Part shown: positions 1 to 12,342 of the stretch, piece by piece | Layout: each line of letters begins with the position of its first letter | How positions within the stretch are numbered: position 1 is the stretch's first letter | Assembly (NCBI GenBank): GCA_000149265.1 | Contig: CH001895.1 | Location: 136,703-200,702, forward strand | DNA length: 64,000 nucleotides | Source: Ciona savignyi | Taxonomy: Eukaryota > Chordata > Ascidiacea > Phlebobranchia > Cionidae | Direction: 5' to 3' | Notes under the pieces: generated by a model | The model's database searches: none | Told to the model about the DNA's origin: nothing | Seen by the model: only the letters and a program-made list of their open reading frames with translations | Program-made: the position numbers and the translations under genes

Positions 1-330
1 ATTTGGGGTTATATGCACTATCTGGTTTGTTGGTGGGTTATTATGGGGTTATATGCGCTATCTTGTCTGTTGGTGGGTTATTTGGGGTTGTATGCGCTAT
101 CTTGTCTGTTGGTGGGTTATTTGGGGTTGTATGCGCTATCTTGTCTGTTGGTGGGTTATTTGGGGTTATCTGGTCTGTTGGTGGGTTATTTGGGGTTATT
201 GGTCTGTTGGGAGGTTATTTGGGGTTGTTGGTCTGCTGGTGGGTGATTATATGGGGTCATATATGTCTATATGGGGTTATTTCGGTTATCGGGTCTGTTG
301 GGTGTTTATATGGGGATATTCATATAAGCA
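1..330. repeat. 39-bp minisatellite
   Basis: Tandem array whose unit reads roughly TTATTTGGGGTTGTATGC followed by GCTATCTTGTCTGTTGGTGGG. The first copies are almost identical at 39 bp; after about base 160 the unit is shortened and degenerates. Because 39 is a multiple of three and the unit has few stops, all three plus frames stay open and mimic short proteins rich in Leu, Val and Gly. I read it as non-coding. A decayed relative of the 3' part lies near 1950-2000. The array runs off the left edge, so its full size is unknown. Confidence 0.85.
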
Positions 331-965
331 AGAAATGGCTGTAAAATGGGAATTCCTTCCAAGATCATGTGTATTATGTCCTTTGTGGGGGTTATGGAGT
401 GATTATTTGTGGGGGGTTTATGGAGGTGACATGTATTATGTCCTGTGTGGAGGTTATGTGGTTGGTTATTTGTGTGGCGGTTTATGGGGGTGTTAGTGTT
501 AGAACAAAGTATTTACTGTGTTGATAATAACTCCTATGTATCACTGTATTATTGATTAATAACAGGTATGTGTCACAGTGCGGTTATCGTGGTTTTGTTT
601 TTAATCCGCAACCTGGCCAATATTCTCTTTGTAACTGTCCTTGTTCTTCATGTTCGTTGTTAATTCAGTGCTTTCATGGATATCATACAATGAACACACT
701 ACAACAGCGACGGTAAACTGACAATGGCCAGAAGGTAATCTGACATCGACATAGACATGGCTATGACAATTGCCAGGAGTAACCAACCTTTTATTCTGGT
801 CCAGGCGCTACTGTGAACCAATACTGCTGTTGTATGGCAACTGTCATTTTTATCTGATTAGAACTAACCACATTAGACATTATTTCTTTCCCATTATATT
901 TACAGCAGTGGAATTTTGTGGTAAATTAGTCACAAGTGAACGCATTATATTAAGTTCAAAATTAC
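331..965. other. GIPC intron 5 (5' part), no exon seen
   Basis: This stretch lies between the minisatellite and the last visible GIPC exon. On the minus strand it should be the beginning of the intron after that exon. I looked for the C-terminal GIPC GH2-region exon and did not find one, so the remaining exons must lie left of the window. A minus-strand open frame around 601-786 has no GIPC similarity and no convincing splice sites. Confidence 0.5.
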
Positions 966-3900
966 CAAATCCTTTCTGGGAGTTGACCAAAGAGATCTTG
1001 AAGATTGTATTGAGCGGAATCTCCTTGAGAAGTTTTGCAACCTGGAAGTGTCGGTTCCCCACCATTGTTACATCATCAATGGACTCTATGTGGTCGCCGA
1101 CGTTTATCCCACCGATCTTATCAACAACAGAATCTGTCTGTAGAAGACGGGGAATTTGCGGTTGACATTTTGCGGGGCTGGCGAAAAACAGTAGTCCGCG
1201 AGCAGTGTATCACAGACACTTACAGTCAAATGCAAACACTTATTTAAAAAATTAAAAAATGTGAGGCGTCAGACGAGTCTAATATTGTATTTGAAAAACA
1301 GCTACCCTTTGCAAACAAGTCAAAAGCAGTCCACAATTTGTTTTTTTTAATACTTAAAACATGATAATTATGACAGCTTTATTTATTGACCATATGGTCA
1401 AAAAATCCAAGTATTATCATCTAAACAATGTTAGTGACAATAGTTTAACTGTTTGTCAGAACATTACATTATCAAAGGTAACAATATACCTGTCACTCAC
1501 AAATTCAGTTACTACAGCATAGCTTATCTTAAAAAACATATTTGCCTGATTTTTGTCAAAAAGGCTACTAAACGTCAGGTTTTTGATAAAAAAATATAAT
1601 TAATTTCATCTTTTCACTGCTACCATGAGTATAAAAAGTTACATTTTTTTAATATTTAATTTTGATGTCATTTGTGTTTGCTTTTAAAATATTTTAAAAC
1701 TATTTGCAATTGATGTTATGCACCCACCCCATTTTTGTTTATAAAGCGAAATCGACGCCTACATTCCGGGGTTGGGATAAGTTAAAATAACAATGGCTTC
1801 AAAACAGCCTATTATTAAAATGAAAGATGTTATTTCAGTAAACAAGAGAAATGCTTAAGACCACACAATAAAAGGTGATTTAGAATGGCATAAGATACTA
1901 CAAATTTAAAAAAACACACATAACTAATACGCTACTGCAAAAAAAAACTTTTGGGAGTGATTATATGAGGTTATTTGGTCTGCCGGGCTGTTTTTATAGA
2001 GATATGTTGGCTATTATATTTGTTAAGCACTTTGGGTGTTTACATGGGTTTACTATTAATATACAAAGCAAGATACTGCAAAAATAAAAACAGACAAATA
2101 TATAATATATATATTTTATCGAAAATATGAGGATATAACTTTACAAACCACATACCCTGATTCGCTTTACAAAAGCATAACCAGCGCCGTTGTCAGTGAT
2201 AGTGAGTCCAAGAGCAGCTTCAGACTTTTCCACCGTCACCACTTTCTTTTCACCTGAGTGTGGATGTATTTAGGTGGTTTGGTAATGTGGTTGTTAAAAT
2301 GTATGTGTGAAGAATAATATGTTTCTTCTTTTGGTATTTTATGGGACAAACAACAAAAAAGTCGTTTTATTTGACAAAAAAACAACATAGAAAACAATAA
2401 TAGTGAAATCAAGAAGTAAAAATTTCTCTGCTGGTGACAAGCTTATAATTGCTTGAAATTTTAAGCATTCTTAGTTCCTTATTTAAAAGGTTCTACAAGC
2501 ATTCTTAGTTTTTAAAAAATAGGTTTTTATAGGCATTCTTAGTTATTACTGATTAGCTTCTTTCCTTCTTATACCAACACAGAATTAGTAAGGTTATATG
2601 TAATAATAATCCTAACAGTAATGCTTACTATTTACATATATAATGAGCATCAAATATGACATGGTGTCATGCCATCTAGTTTCACTTTTATTGCACAGAT
2701 ATATTGCACGAAATAGACTCACATTATGATTATGATTATTTTCCACTTGTGTACGGTTATTTTTTTTATTCTCTGAAATAGCTCTACAATTAATCAGGCT
2801 GTGCTATCGGTATCATTTACTACAGATTAATAAAGCAGTTTTACATTTAATGGTTTTGTCTTTGGACTTTACTTATGTTTAAGAATTTAATTTTTGGAAT
2901 AAATATGCATTAACAAGGGTCAATTTGTGTCAAAAACATTTTTTTGCTTGTTTCTTAACTAAAATTACAAAATTTTATATTCATACTAATTTATAGAAAC
3001 AAATACTAGACGAAAACTTAACAATACAATCATGTACACAAAAAGTTTTCCAGTGTTGGCAAAAACCATACATTGCTTGTATACAGCTTGACCTCATACA
3101 TAACAATTTAATATGAAGTTACAATTACTGTATTTGATTTACAATATTTAGACATTAGATTGAGAGAACAAGTTTAAACTTCTGAACTAAACCACTTTAC
3201 ATTTTGAGATGTTTTAGAATCTAAAAAGAAGTAATAAGAAAATCAATTTTTAAGGTTACATTATTTATATTTTTAATTTACATACTACATATAACCAATT
3301 AATATGTAATATATTGTAAATATTGCCAAATTCATGTTAATTTTAAAGAGTTAAGGTTATCAGGGTAATTTTTTTAAAAACAAAATTAGGATAAAACTAT
3401 AACAAAATTATTGCTAATTTTTTCTGCACTCCTTTTTTGTAAAAGGCATTGTTTTTGGGTTGAAGCTTGATAGGGATAGCAGAAGTGGGGTGGTAATGTA
3501 GCCAATAGAGCCAAGCTTGAAAATCCTTGAATTACTTATTTCAAATTATAGTTTAAACACAGATAACCCTGTCATTACACTTTCATTTTGCCATGCTGTG
3601 ATTTCAAAGGTACACCATATGGTTAGGACTAACACTAAATTATTAGTAAGTAAATGCAAAATATTTACCCCCTTATTACAGGAACCCAGTATTTTAAAGG
3701 AACACAGCTAATGGCTAGGACCTACAACACACTCAAGTAAACTCAAATTATTAATCTTTTTAACAACAACCAGGGATTTTAAAGGAACACAGGCCACAGC
3801 TAATGGCCAGGACCTGCACTACACCCATAATAAGTAAACACAGTTATTAATCCTTTTTAACAAGAACCAGGGATTTTAAAGCAAAACACAGCTTATGGCT

Positions 3901-6900
3901 TGGATCTAAACTACCGGTACACCCATAGCCAGTAAACACAGATTATTAATCCTTTATAACAAGACCATGATACACTATCAGTGTTGCAATGACAAAAGTA
4001 AACAAACCTTTAATGTGAACGAATATGAAGTCATCAAGGCCAATCTGTCCACCAAGTAATCGGTCCATGTCGCATTTGTGGGTATTTAGTGTGCAGAAAA
4101 TGATCTGAATGTAAGGAATGTTAATTTTGTTTATTTTGTCTATTTCATTATGACTGTTAACAAACTGTTAATTGTATTCAAAGGGTGTTGGGTATTACTA
4201 ATCCTGAGTATGCAATGTATTATGGGATAAAGTAATTTAGATTAAAATTTTAAGAAGCTATCTTAGTTCCTTATTTAAACGGTTCTACAAGTTCATTCCA
4301 TTAACAGTTAACACTGTTAACATACTGTTAATTTTTTTATAAAGGGATATTGGGTGTTACTTAATCACGCGTATACACTGTCTTATAGGATAATAATAAG
4401 GTTCTTATAATAAATAATTAACAGGGATTACCAAATCATATGGCAGAAAATGTAAACTAAGTTATTCAAACTTAAATAATGTATTTGGCGGGGGATAAAA
4501 ATGGTTAATGTAACATAAATTTTTTTTAGTTTTATGTAAGGAATTTTTAAAGAGTTTATATAGCCAACTTTTAAGAACCTATGGTCACTCTACTTATGGG
4601 TAGGGATATAAGGAATTAATATCAAAGCTTTTGGTTCAATATGTGAAATTATAATCACAACTAAGCTGATTGCACTAAGCAAGCAACAATTAAGTTGTAA
4701 CTAAGTGTTTCCACAGCATTATTAATAATTGTGATTTTAGTGCTATACACACAATATACACTTATTACATAGGCACACTGCATACACGGCGCATAAGATA
4801 ATGTGTGCCTACTTCATGACTTTCTGATGTACAGGTTTCATTCTGTACATGCCAGAACAGTTGTACTCATAATTTTTAAGCATAATTATAATATATCAAC
4901 TATAAACACATATGTCAAAATGGAACTTAATTTTTATACAACATGAATAAAAAGATTTGAAAATACAAATAAACAAACATGACTTTTAGGCCATACATTT
5001 TCCTTACTTTTTATGTAATACTTTGGACCCAATCCTACTAATGTAATATATCATAGCAGATAGCATACATTCCTGGTCCTGGTGTAATACCCTGGACCCA
5101 CCCTTACTAATGTAATAAATTATAACCTAGACATTAATGGTTTCAGTGTGACACTGTTGATGCGCTAAGACTTGTATCATATACGGCCATGTAATGTAAA
5201 CATGATTATCGAAAAACAAATACAAAAATCATTATCATTATTTAAATAAAAAATAATGCGTACAAGCCACTTCATGGGTGCACCTTTACACAAGTAGAGT
5301 ATTTTAAAGCCTTAGTTTTTATTACAGAGGCACTAACATTGTAGACTAGGAATGACCATTTGAGCATTAATGTTTGAATTCGATCCAATGAACACACCCA
5401 CACATGTAAAATTAAAAAGAATATAGCAAATTAATTTTCTTCTTTATTCTAAAAAATAATTCTAGAATTCAAATTGACTCTGCCGAATTCTTGAATTTCT
5501 ACTTCAAACCAACACAATCTAAGCTGTGCTCTAAAATCCCATTCCATTGCAAAACATGGGAAGGTAATATTTACCTGTGTCACAGAGATTTGGAATGCAT
5601 CCGCAAGTTTCGAATAGAGTTCCCTCACATTAGAGAAACCCTCGATTTTAACTGTAGGGCTGCCATGGGCCAGCTGGATAAACAAGTAGAGATTAAATTC
5701 ATGTTAAAAGTTGATTCAAAATTATTGATGAATTTATTTTTAAGTGGCATACAAAGACACTGTAAATTTAAAAGCTTTTATACCAGTACCAGTATCTATC
5801 AGCCCAAGGAAAACACTTTTACAAACAAATCTAATGTGACACACAACAAAACTATTAAGTGAATGCATCAAACAATACGGTGATTTGGAATTATTAGTTG
5901 ATTGTTGTTTCTATTAGAATTTTATAATATAAAATGATGAAATTTAACCTCACAGGTATTAAAGAACATGACCCTGTCAACCCTTCTGGCCTGATTAACT
6001 CATTGAAGTTTCGAACCTTTATTTTACCTGGACAATTTTCAACCTACACATGTTTTAACCCATTACAGTTTAGTTTTTTTTTTAGTTTATTCAATTTTTC
6101 CCCCAGAATTACATAATGGCAAATCGAGCGAATCACAAAACAGGAAAGACGGTAAAATGAACAATGATTAAAACATGTCATTTAAAAGAAAATTAATATA
6201 GCAGACTTAGCTGTCAAACCTAGACGAAAACAATACTGCTAAACCAAAAATTAATAAACACGATATAAAGCCCTTAAAAAAAGTGTGCTGTAAAGCAAAA
6301 CCAGTACTGAGTGGGAGACGCCTTTAGGAAAAGGTGTGGCTTGACAGAATTGACTAAAGAAAATACCCCTAAAATGAAATTTAGCTAATGTCAAAACACA
6401 CTCTTAGTTTCAAATCAGTTACCAGGGAATCAGTTTTTAATCTACACTTAACTCAGACAGGTTTTTACTTTTAATCCCAGTTAGGTGTAAACCTACCAAC
6501 TTTTACCCCACACGAGTTTCAACCCACATGATTTTTAACCTACACGAGTTTCAACCCACACATGATCCAACCAGCATAAGGTTCAACCAGTGATGTTTTT
6601 TTACAGATAATGGAACACAGTAAAAACAAATTTATACTTTAGAAACAGATCTAACTGTACTTCTATCATGGTAAATATTAAGGAAACCAGTACTGTTGAT
6701 AAGCTACTGGTATCAATTGAATAATTTTACTAAAAGCCTAACATTTTATTAATAAATAAAGTAATTACCTGCGCGTGAAACACAAGTTTTGGTTTCGACG
6801 TTTCAGGCGAACTTGATATTAGAGATTTTTGATCATTTTGTGGTAAATTTTCATATAAATTTGGCTGGGCTGTTTTTGACTTCTTTTTACGGAAAATGTT

Positions 6901-6912
6901 GCTAAACGGCAT
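966..6912 (-). CDS. GIPC: GIPC-family PDZ adaptor, 5' exons (gene continues off left edge)
   Basis: GIPC proteins are cytosolic PDZ adaptors that link membrane receptors to myosin VI during endocytosis (family knowledge). Five coding exons are visible on the minus strand: 6769-6912, 5575-5673, 4008-4104, 2156-2253 and 966-1137, all with GT-AG borders and compatible phases. Exon 1 begins at an ATG ([13 protein letters not shown]...), carries a basic stretch and ends in KLVFHAQ. Exon 2 gives [20 protein letters not shown], exon 3 [20 protein letters not shown], exon 4 the PDZ start [18 protein letters not shown], and exon 5 [11 protein letters not shown] and [14 protein letters not shown], completing the PDZ domain. 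These blocks follow vertebrate GIPC1-3 in order. The C-terminal GH2 region, which binds myosin VI in the family, is missing because the window ends. The 3' border of the last exon (GGATTTG|gtaatt) is the least certain. Which vertebrate GIPC it equals cannot be told; a single ancestral GIPC is likely. Confidence 0.93.
2254..4007. other. GIPC intron 3 with degenerate ~110-bp tandem repeat
   Basis: AT-rich intron. From about 3540 to 3970 it holds three to four diverged copies of a unit of roughly 100-120 bp, recognised by the recurring words CCAGGGATTTTAAAG, ACACAGCTAATGGC and TTATTAATC followed by a T-run. Near 2440-2560 the motif AAGCATTCTTAGTT recurs three times. No exon seen. Confidence 0.6.
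4105..5574. other. GIPC intron 2
   Basis: AT-rich intron without an open frame worth calling. A short direct duplication containing GGACCCA...CCTACTAATGTAAT occurs near 5025 and 5095. A relative of the ATTCTTAGTTCC word from intron 3 recurs near 4260. Confidence 0.5.
5674..6768. other. GIPC intron 1
   Basis: AT-rich intron. Around 6480-6600 a short motif similar to CACGAGTTTCAACCCACA is repeated imperfectly four times. Nothing else seen. Confidence 0.45.
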
Positions 6913-7230
6913 TTTACATTGGCGACCTGGTGTAATTACATAAAAACTTTTAATATAGCCACTACTGGCTGCGTGCTCTGTGGAATAAAAACAAATAAAA
7001 TTTAAAAATCAAGACACTAAAGAGATTAAGTAACATTCAAGCTCTCCAAGCAATATTTAGAGGTACAGCCTGACAATTGATTACTAGTACTTTGTGCCAA
7101 TAGTCGGGTTAGTTAAGTTATTGTAGTGCCACTTAGATGCAACTAACTATGTAACAAATACACAAATTAAAATTGCATAATTGATTAACAAATCATTCTA
7201 TATTAGTTTGGCTGGTTGGTTATTAAGCGG

Positions 7231-7386
7231 AAAGGAGGGAAACTGCTTAACAAAACTATGAAAATTAATTTTTATCCCTTTTCTAAACACTAATCTCAAC
7301 CCCACAACTAACTCTGACTCTGACCCCATGTTTAAAACTAACCCTAATGTCTTTATATTCATTTTAGAGTACAGTTTCCCTCCTTT
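7231..7386. mobile_element. MITE-like foldback element, copy 1
   Basis: Left end AAAGGAGGGAAACT and right end AGTTTCCCTCCTTT are perfect inverted repeats of 14 bp. The core shares CTAAACACTAATCTCAACCCC and the telomere-like run of CTAACTCTGACTCTGACCCC-type repeats with the copies at 10236 and 40647. It is too short to code a transposase, so it is a non-autonomous element. A SINE begins about 15 bp to its right. Confidence 0.75.
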
Positions 7387-7399
7387 TAGTTTTTCTTTA

Positions 7400-7708
7400 G
7401 GATAGGATAGGAAAGGATATTCATGTTTATCCCCGTGAATGGGAAAACCTAGGGGGTTATCACACGGGCAATCGTCAGATCACCTCGCGCCCATCGTCGG
7501 GTTACCGGAGCTATTGTATTGCAGTGTGTTGTATATGATAGACACGTTCCTTCAATTTGGTAGAACCCATTATTCCGCTGGGTTCAGGCAATGTCCGTAA
7601 AGTGCCTTGCCCAAGGACACAACCGACTAGCTAGCGACCAGTTTCGCACCTGCAACCTTTCGATTGAAAGGCGACGCACTTAACCGCTAGAGGCTAGACA
7701 ATCGGGCC
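7400..7708 (-). mobile_element. tRNA-derived SINE (family A), minus orientation
   Basis: Read on the minus strand it has a tRNA-like head (GTTAAGTGCGTCGCC... with a B-box-like GGTTGCAGGTGCGAAACTGG), a conserved body (TGTCCTTGGGCAAGGCACTT, GATCTGACGATTGCCCGTG) and a tail of ATCCT repeats. It is one of eleven or so copies in the window. Near full length. Confidence 0.85.
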
Positions 7709-7965
7709 TTTACGACGTTGGCCAAATGTTATCTAGCCATAGTCTGTGCAATAACTTTACGTCGTATTCCCATTAATGGCTATCAAACATGAGTACTAAA
7801 TTGTGTAGCCTTGCCATTACCAAAAACCATAAACCAACATATTACACGAAATACCACATCTTTAATAACACTTTAACCCGAGTTTCAGAAGAAGGTTTGG
7901 TAAAAACTTATTGCGTAACCCAAGTTGTTTAATTTATTTAGTTAATAATGATAAAGTGTTTTAGG

Positions 7966-8600
7966 GATAGGATATGTGTTGATGTATTATCCCCGTAAAA
8001 AGTTATCACACGGGCAATCTTCGGTGTCACCTTCCATTGCGTAAGTGAGCTCATAACCGCTAATTTACAGGTTACCGTGCAATCATTTACGCCGGTTAGT
8101 CTGGTGGTTTAGTGCGGCGATTTTCAGTCGGAAGGTTGCAGAAACGAAACTAATCGCTAGCTAGTCGGTTATGTCCTTGGGCAAAGCACTTAATGGACAT
8201 TGCCGAAACACAGCAAATTAATGGGTTCTACCAAATTGAAGGAATGTCTCAATAATAGCACTACAATAGCTCCGGCAACCCGGCGGTGGGCGTGAGGTGA
8301 TCTGACGAATGCCCGTGTGTTAACCCCCTCAGTTTTCCCATTCACAAGGATAAACATGAATATCCTATCCTATGCTATCATTACAACCGTCGAGTTACCG
8401 AAGATATTGCAGTGTGTTTATAAGTTGTAACGTGCCATATACTGTTTTATGTCAACCCATTCATCCACCTAAACCCGTCATCAGGTTTAGGCGATGCCTT
8501 TAAAGTGCCTTGCCTATTTACACAACCTTGTCAATTAACTGTCAATTTCGATCCTACCACCCTACGTTTAAAAGGGGTTAAAAGGCGACACTCGGGAAAT
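7966..8600 (-). mobile_element. older family A SINE split by a later SINE insertion
   Basis: The segments 7966-8092 and 8381-8600 read as the two halves of a diverged minus-strand SINE (GGATAGGATATG..., ATTATCCCCGT, CACGGGCAATC; then GAGTTACCGAAGATATTGCAGTGTG and AAAGTGCCTTGCC). Between them sits a plus-strand copy. The split copy is clearly more diverged than the insert. Confidence 0.7.
8093..8380 (+). mobile_element. family A SINE inserted within an older copy
   Basis: Plus-strand copy starting with CCGGTTAGTCTGGTGGTTTAG and ending in the tail ATATCCTATCCTATGC. The head and body match the family consensus well. TCATT occurs at both junctions and may be a short target-site duplication. Confidence 0.75.
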
Positions 8601-9051
8601 ACGAACTCTTAAAGACGACGATTTAATCACTAAACCAACTATTTGGCAAAAATTTTCATTTTATAAATATGCTTTAGTTAAAATATACATATAAATCACC
8701 TAAGACAAAAAAGGTATCTAGGGGAATAAACATACCATAATATTGTTCAAAATTCAGGCTTTCATTCAATTATGGTATTTTTTGCTTTAACAACGGTCTC
8801 AGCCAATCGACCGAACCGGTATCAATATTGAGCTTTTTGTCCTGTGGTCGTAGGCTCAAGGCGATAAAATCTACTAGCAAAACATTCACCTGTGGTTACA
8901 CCGCAACCGTAAAATTCAAACGCAAAACAAAACAAAGTAGGAACTATTCACAAGACAAACAAACCATTTTGCAAATCATGGTGACTTTAATTGCGCATAC
9001 AGCCTAACTGCGGATACGAATAGTACAACCAGTTGTAGTTGAAGTGTCGCA
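8601..9051. promoter_or_regulatory. region upstream of the MEST-like gene
   Basis: About 450 bp of unique AT-rich sequence before the MEST-like start codon; it should contain the promoter. I see no clear TATA box or recognised site, so the call rests on position only. Confidence 0.3.
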
Positions 9052-11569
9052 ATGGGGTTTCGGTGGAACAGTTTTATCGTAGGTTTAGCTGTTGTGATGC
9101 TTCCATTTTACCTGCCCAGTCCACACGTGATCGAGGATATAAACGAGCTCCCAGTCGAGCTGCAGACTTGGTACAAACTTGGCAAAGTGACGCCCATTTA
9201 TGGAAACAAGGTTTTCTATATCTACAAAAAGTGTACCGATCAGAAAATCAAAAACCCGCCTACCTTCGTGATCATCCATGGTTTTCCATCGTCCAGTTTC
9301 GATTACAACAAGGTAGGTTTGGATATAATTTACAGTAAAACGTGATTGCTTGTAAAAATGGCGTTTACCGCAAGTGTTAAAAACGATTTTTTTTATATTA
9401 ATGTCGATCGTTTTTAAAATGCCATTTCTGCAAAGTCTGAATTGTTTGAGTTTATTTTTTATATGTTTTTTTGTTGTTGTTTCAATTTAAATCCACTGAC
9501 TCACAGAATAACTTTCTAAGTGTGTGGCACTGGGCAATAAACTATCTTGTGTGACGGTTGTGTAGGCTACCTGTTTGGTTAACGCGACCGTTTCATATAC
9601 TCATTTCAATAAAACAATTGGCCTTGTTGACAAGGAGTCTTGGTTGCTCCAAAACTTAGCCAGCAAAAATAAATAAATAAAAGATCGCAAGACCGAATAC
9701 CAAGAGAACCCACATATATAAAACGCTATTACAGACTTAGAAAGTGCACATCTCAGCTTTAAATCTTGCCCCGAAAAAAATACAAAAACACGTCGTACTG
9801 ACATTGCATAAAGAACACATTTATATATGTTATATTCCGTACATTAGATTACTAAGTAAAGGCAGTGTCGGCAAACGCTTTAAGTCTTTTCTTTAGGTGC
9901 TGGACGGGTTGTTAGCGAAAGGTGACGTGTTTATCCACGACCACGTGGGCTTCGGGTTCTCCGATAAGCCAAGAACCAATTTCACTTATTCGCTGACGGA
10001 GGCAGCTGACAATTGCTTGGCCGTATGGAGAAAGGTGGGGATAAAGAGGGCTCATGTTGTGGCCCATGACATGGGAGATTCGGTACTCACTGAAATCCTG
10101 GCTCGCAGGCACAAAGGTAAGTTACGAATAGAATGTAATTAAGAATAACAAGATACTTATGTTTGCTTGTTTTAGTACGTGAAAAATGCATAACATGAAT
10201 GTTCGCCTTAATACCACACGCTTACAGTGGGCAATGCTAAAGGGAGGGAAAGCGGGAAGAAGGGAATCTACTTACCAAAACTATGGCATTTAATTTTAAC
10301 CCTTTCCTAAACACTAATCTTAACCCCAGAACTAACCTTAACTCTAACCTGATGTTTAAAACGGACTTTAATGGCATAATATTGATTTTAGTGTGTAGTT
10401 TCCATTTCTCCCGCTTTCCCTTCTTTTAGTTTTACCCCTTATAGTCGGGTTGTTTATTGTTCTTTATCAGTGTAGAATCATTGCGTGTTTGGCCGATGTG
10501 ATCTGCCTATTAATTTACTGGTTTGAAATAACGCGAGTTAGAGACTTTCCTGATAGTTCTAATATCAAGATGCTGCCTTGTTGCAGAGAAGTCTAAAATG
10601 GCTTGACTTTTTTAATGACTTGGGCTAATTTAAATTAATCTATTTTGTCAAAAATGCCACGAATGTTATGTCAACTGATTTTACTACTAGGCCCCTAGTT
10701 ATTGTAGTCCCACAGTTCAGAGAGTGTTTGCCTAATGTTGCTTTATTTAAATTTTCAATGTAATAAACTGCAAAAATGGATCAATTGTTTAAATTTAAGA
10801 CCTCCGACTAGCAATTGCCATTTTAACGACTTGGATTGAAATTGACTCTGCTTTAATTTTACGTCAATTTAAGTTATACCTTTATGTACTTTGACTTAAC
10901 TTGTTGACTTGTTTACAACATTTTCTTTAACAATGAAACAAGCGATCAGTTCGCGAATGGTTTCGATATTTCACCCTTCGACTGGTTATTCATTCGCTAT
11001 CTTCAGCTATTAATTCATTATTTGTCTCAACAGATCTTTTGCCTGATTATTTCAAGAATTTCTTTCAAAGCGTTACATTCACAAACGGCGGCATGAAATA
11101 CTCGTTGATTGACTTTCGAATCTCGCAAACAATAATGAGCAGTCGATTTGGTGCCTTCGCGTCCATGTTGAACACGAAACTTCGTCTTTCAAAACTATTT
11201 TCCTCTCAATTGGGTTCGCTGTGGGCTCCAAATAGCGATGAAAACGAAAGGGAAAAGGACATCGCGCTGATGTTGGCCGCAAACGGGTATAAAGGCGGCT
11301 GCCAAATCATGCACAAACTCATATACTATTTGTGGGATCGACAACACTTTGAATTCCGATGGTTTGCGGCGCTCGCAGAAATAGACATACCGGTTCGATT
11401 CGTATGGGCCGAGTCGGATGCTGTTAGCCCACTTAAGATCCCGGAGTTCTTTCAATCTTTCGTACCAAGAGCTCGGTTTGAAATTGTGAAAACTGCCGGT
11501 CATTTTTTTATGCTGGAGACTCCGGATCAGTGGTTAGATAAAATTGTCGACTTGCGATTCAGTGAATAA
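9052..11569 (+). CDS. MEST: MEST-like alpha/beta-hydrolase
   Basis: Three exons, 9052-9312, 9897-10116 and 11034-11569, join with GT-AG borders to a 338-residue protein; human MEST is about 335. The N-terminus has a hydrophobic segment (residues 8-22) fitting the membrane anchoring of the family. HGFP at 76-79 is the oxyanion loop. HDHVGFGFSDKPR is the family signature. The nucleophile elbow AHDMGD puts Asp145 at the nucleophile position, as in haloalkane dehalogenases and epoxide hydrolases. The catalytic His is in AGH (His317), and VWAESDAVSP is the likely acid strand. SVTFTNGGM matches the SLCLSNGGI stretch of vertebrate MEST. MEST is an ER-associated hydrolase with no agreed substrate; it is imprinted in mammals, which does not carry over to this animal. 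ATTAAA at 11632-11637 may be the poly(A) signal. Intron 1 holds a tRNA-like repeat and intron 2 a MITE. Confidence 0.93.
9565..9690 (+). repeat. class-II-tRNA-like repeat (family B), diverged
   Basis: GGTTAACGCGACCG followed by CATATAC matches the A-box half of the family B repeats found at 61024 and elsewhere. The B-box half is eroded. It lies in intron 1 of the MEST-like gene. Confidence 0.5.
10236..10430. mobile_element. MITE-like foldback element, copy 2
   Basis: The ends CTAAAGGGAGGGAAAGCGGG and the complement of CCCGCTTTCCCTTCTTTTAG form imperfect inverted repeats of about 28 bp. The core contains AACACTAATCTTAACCCC as in copies 1 and 3. It lies in intron 2 of the MEST-like gene. No coding capacity. 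Confidence 0.8.
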
Positions 11570-11648
11570 GCTATGCGGATCTGGATTATCAACTATTCTC
11601 AGCATATATTTAAACCATAACAGTATAGAATATTAAAGTCTTAAAACT

Positions 11649-11708
11649 ATAGACTCCTTAAACAAAAAGATTGTCAGAGTGTTAACCCTCCTTCTTTAAG
11701 GAGTCTAT
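11649..11708. repeat. 13-bp inverted repeat after the MEST-like gene
   Basis: ATAGACTCCTTAA at 11649-11661 and its exact complement TTAAGGAGTCTAT at 11696-11708 flank a 34-bp spacer. It starts a few bases after the likely poly(A) signal, so it could be a 3' processing hairpin or the ends of a tiny foldback element. Confidence 0.7.
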
Positions 11709-11758
11709 GGTTGAAACACTTTCGGCCAGCAGTGTTTTAATTAAGACACATTCGACGA

Positions 11759-12050
11759 ATAGGATAGGATTTTCATGTTTATCTCCGTGAATGGGAAAAC
11801 CAAGGGGGTTAACACACATGCAATCTTCAGGTCACCTCGCGCCCACCTTCGGGTTACCGTATAGTTAATGCAGTGTGTTTTATATGATAGACACGTTCCT
11901 TTAAGTTGGTAGAACCTATGATCCGCTGGGTACAGGCAATGTCCGTAAAGTACCTTGTCTAAGGACACAACCGATTAGCTAGCGACCAGTTTCACATCTG
12001 CAACCTTTTGATTGAAAGGCGACGCAGTTAACCGTCAGACTAACCGGCCA
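11759..12050 (-). mobile_element. family A SINE, minus orientation
   Basis: It begins with ATAGGATAGGATTTTCATG and ends in GTTAACCGTCAGACTAACCGGCC, the complement of the tRNA-like head. Near full length, moderately diverged. Confidence 0.82.
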
Positions 12051-12342
12051 TTTACCCAAGACTTGACCAGACTTTAGCAAGAACATCGTAATGACGTCAC
12101 CTGGATCGTGCTTTAGAAAATGTCTAGGTTCAATTAGACTTAATCTATATTTGGACAAGATAATATAAACATGGGAACTGATTTGATTAGAAATTATTGT
12201 AGACTTATACTTTGTGTTGTTATTTGAGCGACGTTACTGTAATTGTAATTATTAAACTCCACAAACTTCAAATAACTAATAAAGATCTTGATTCTAATTA
12301 AAGTTCAGGAAATATGACTTGTCTCGGACTAAAATAAAAAAA

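Noticed and set aside
3-496. Three overlapping plus-strand open frames rich in Leu, Val and Gly
   Set aside because: They are produced by the 39-bp minisatellite, whose length is a multiple of three and which lacks stops. No splice or start context.
601-786. Minus-strand frame as a possible further GIPC exon
   Set aside because: No similarity to the GIPC GH2 region, no good acceptor, and its apparent start is not ATG.
10320-10370. Internal telomere sequence
   Set aside because: The CTAACCCTAACTC-like run is short, degenerate and part of the MITE core in three separate copies.
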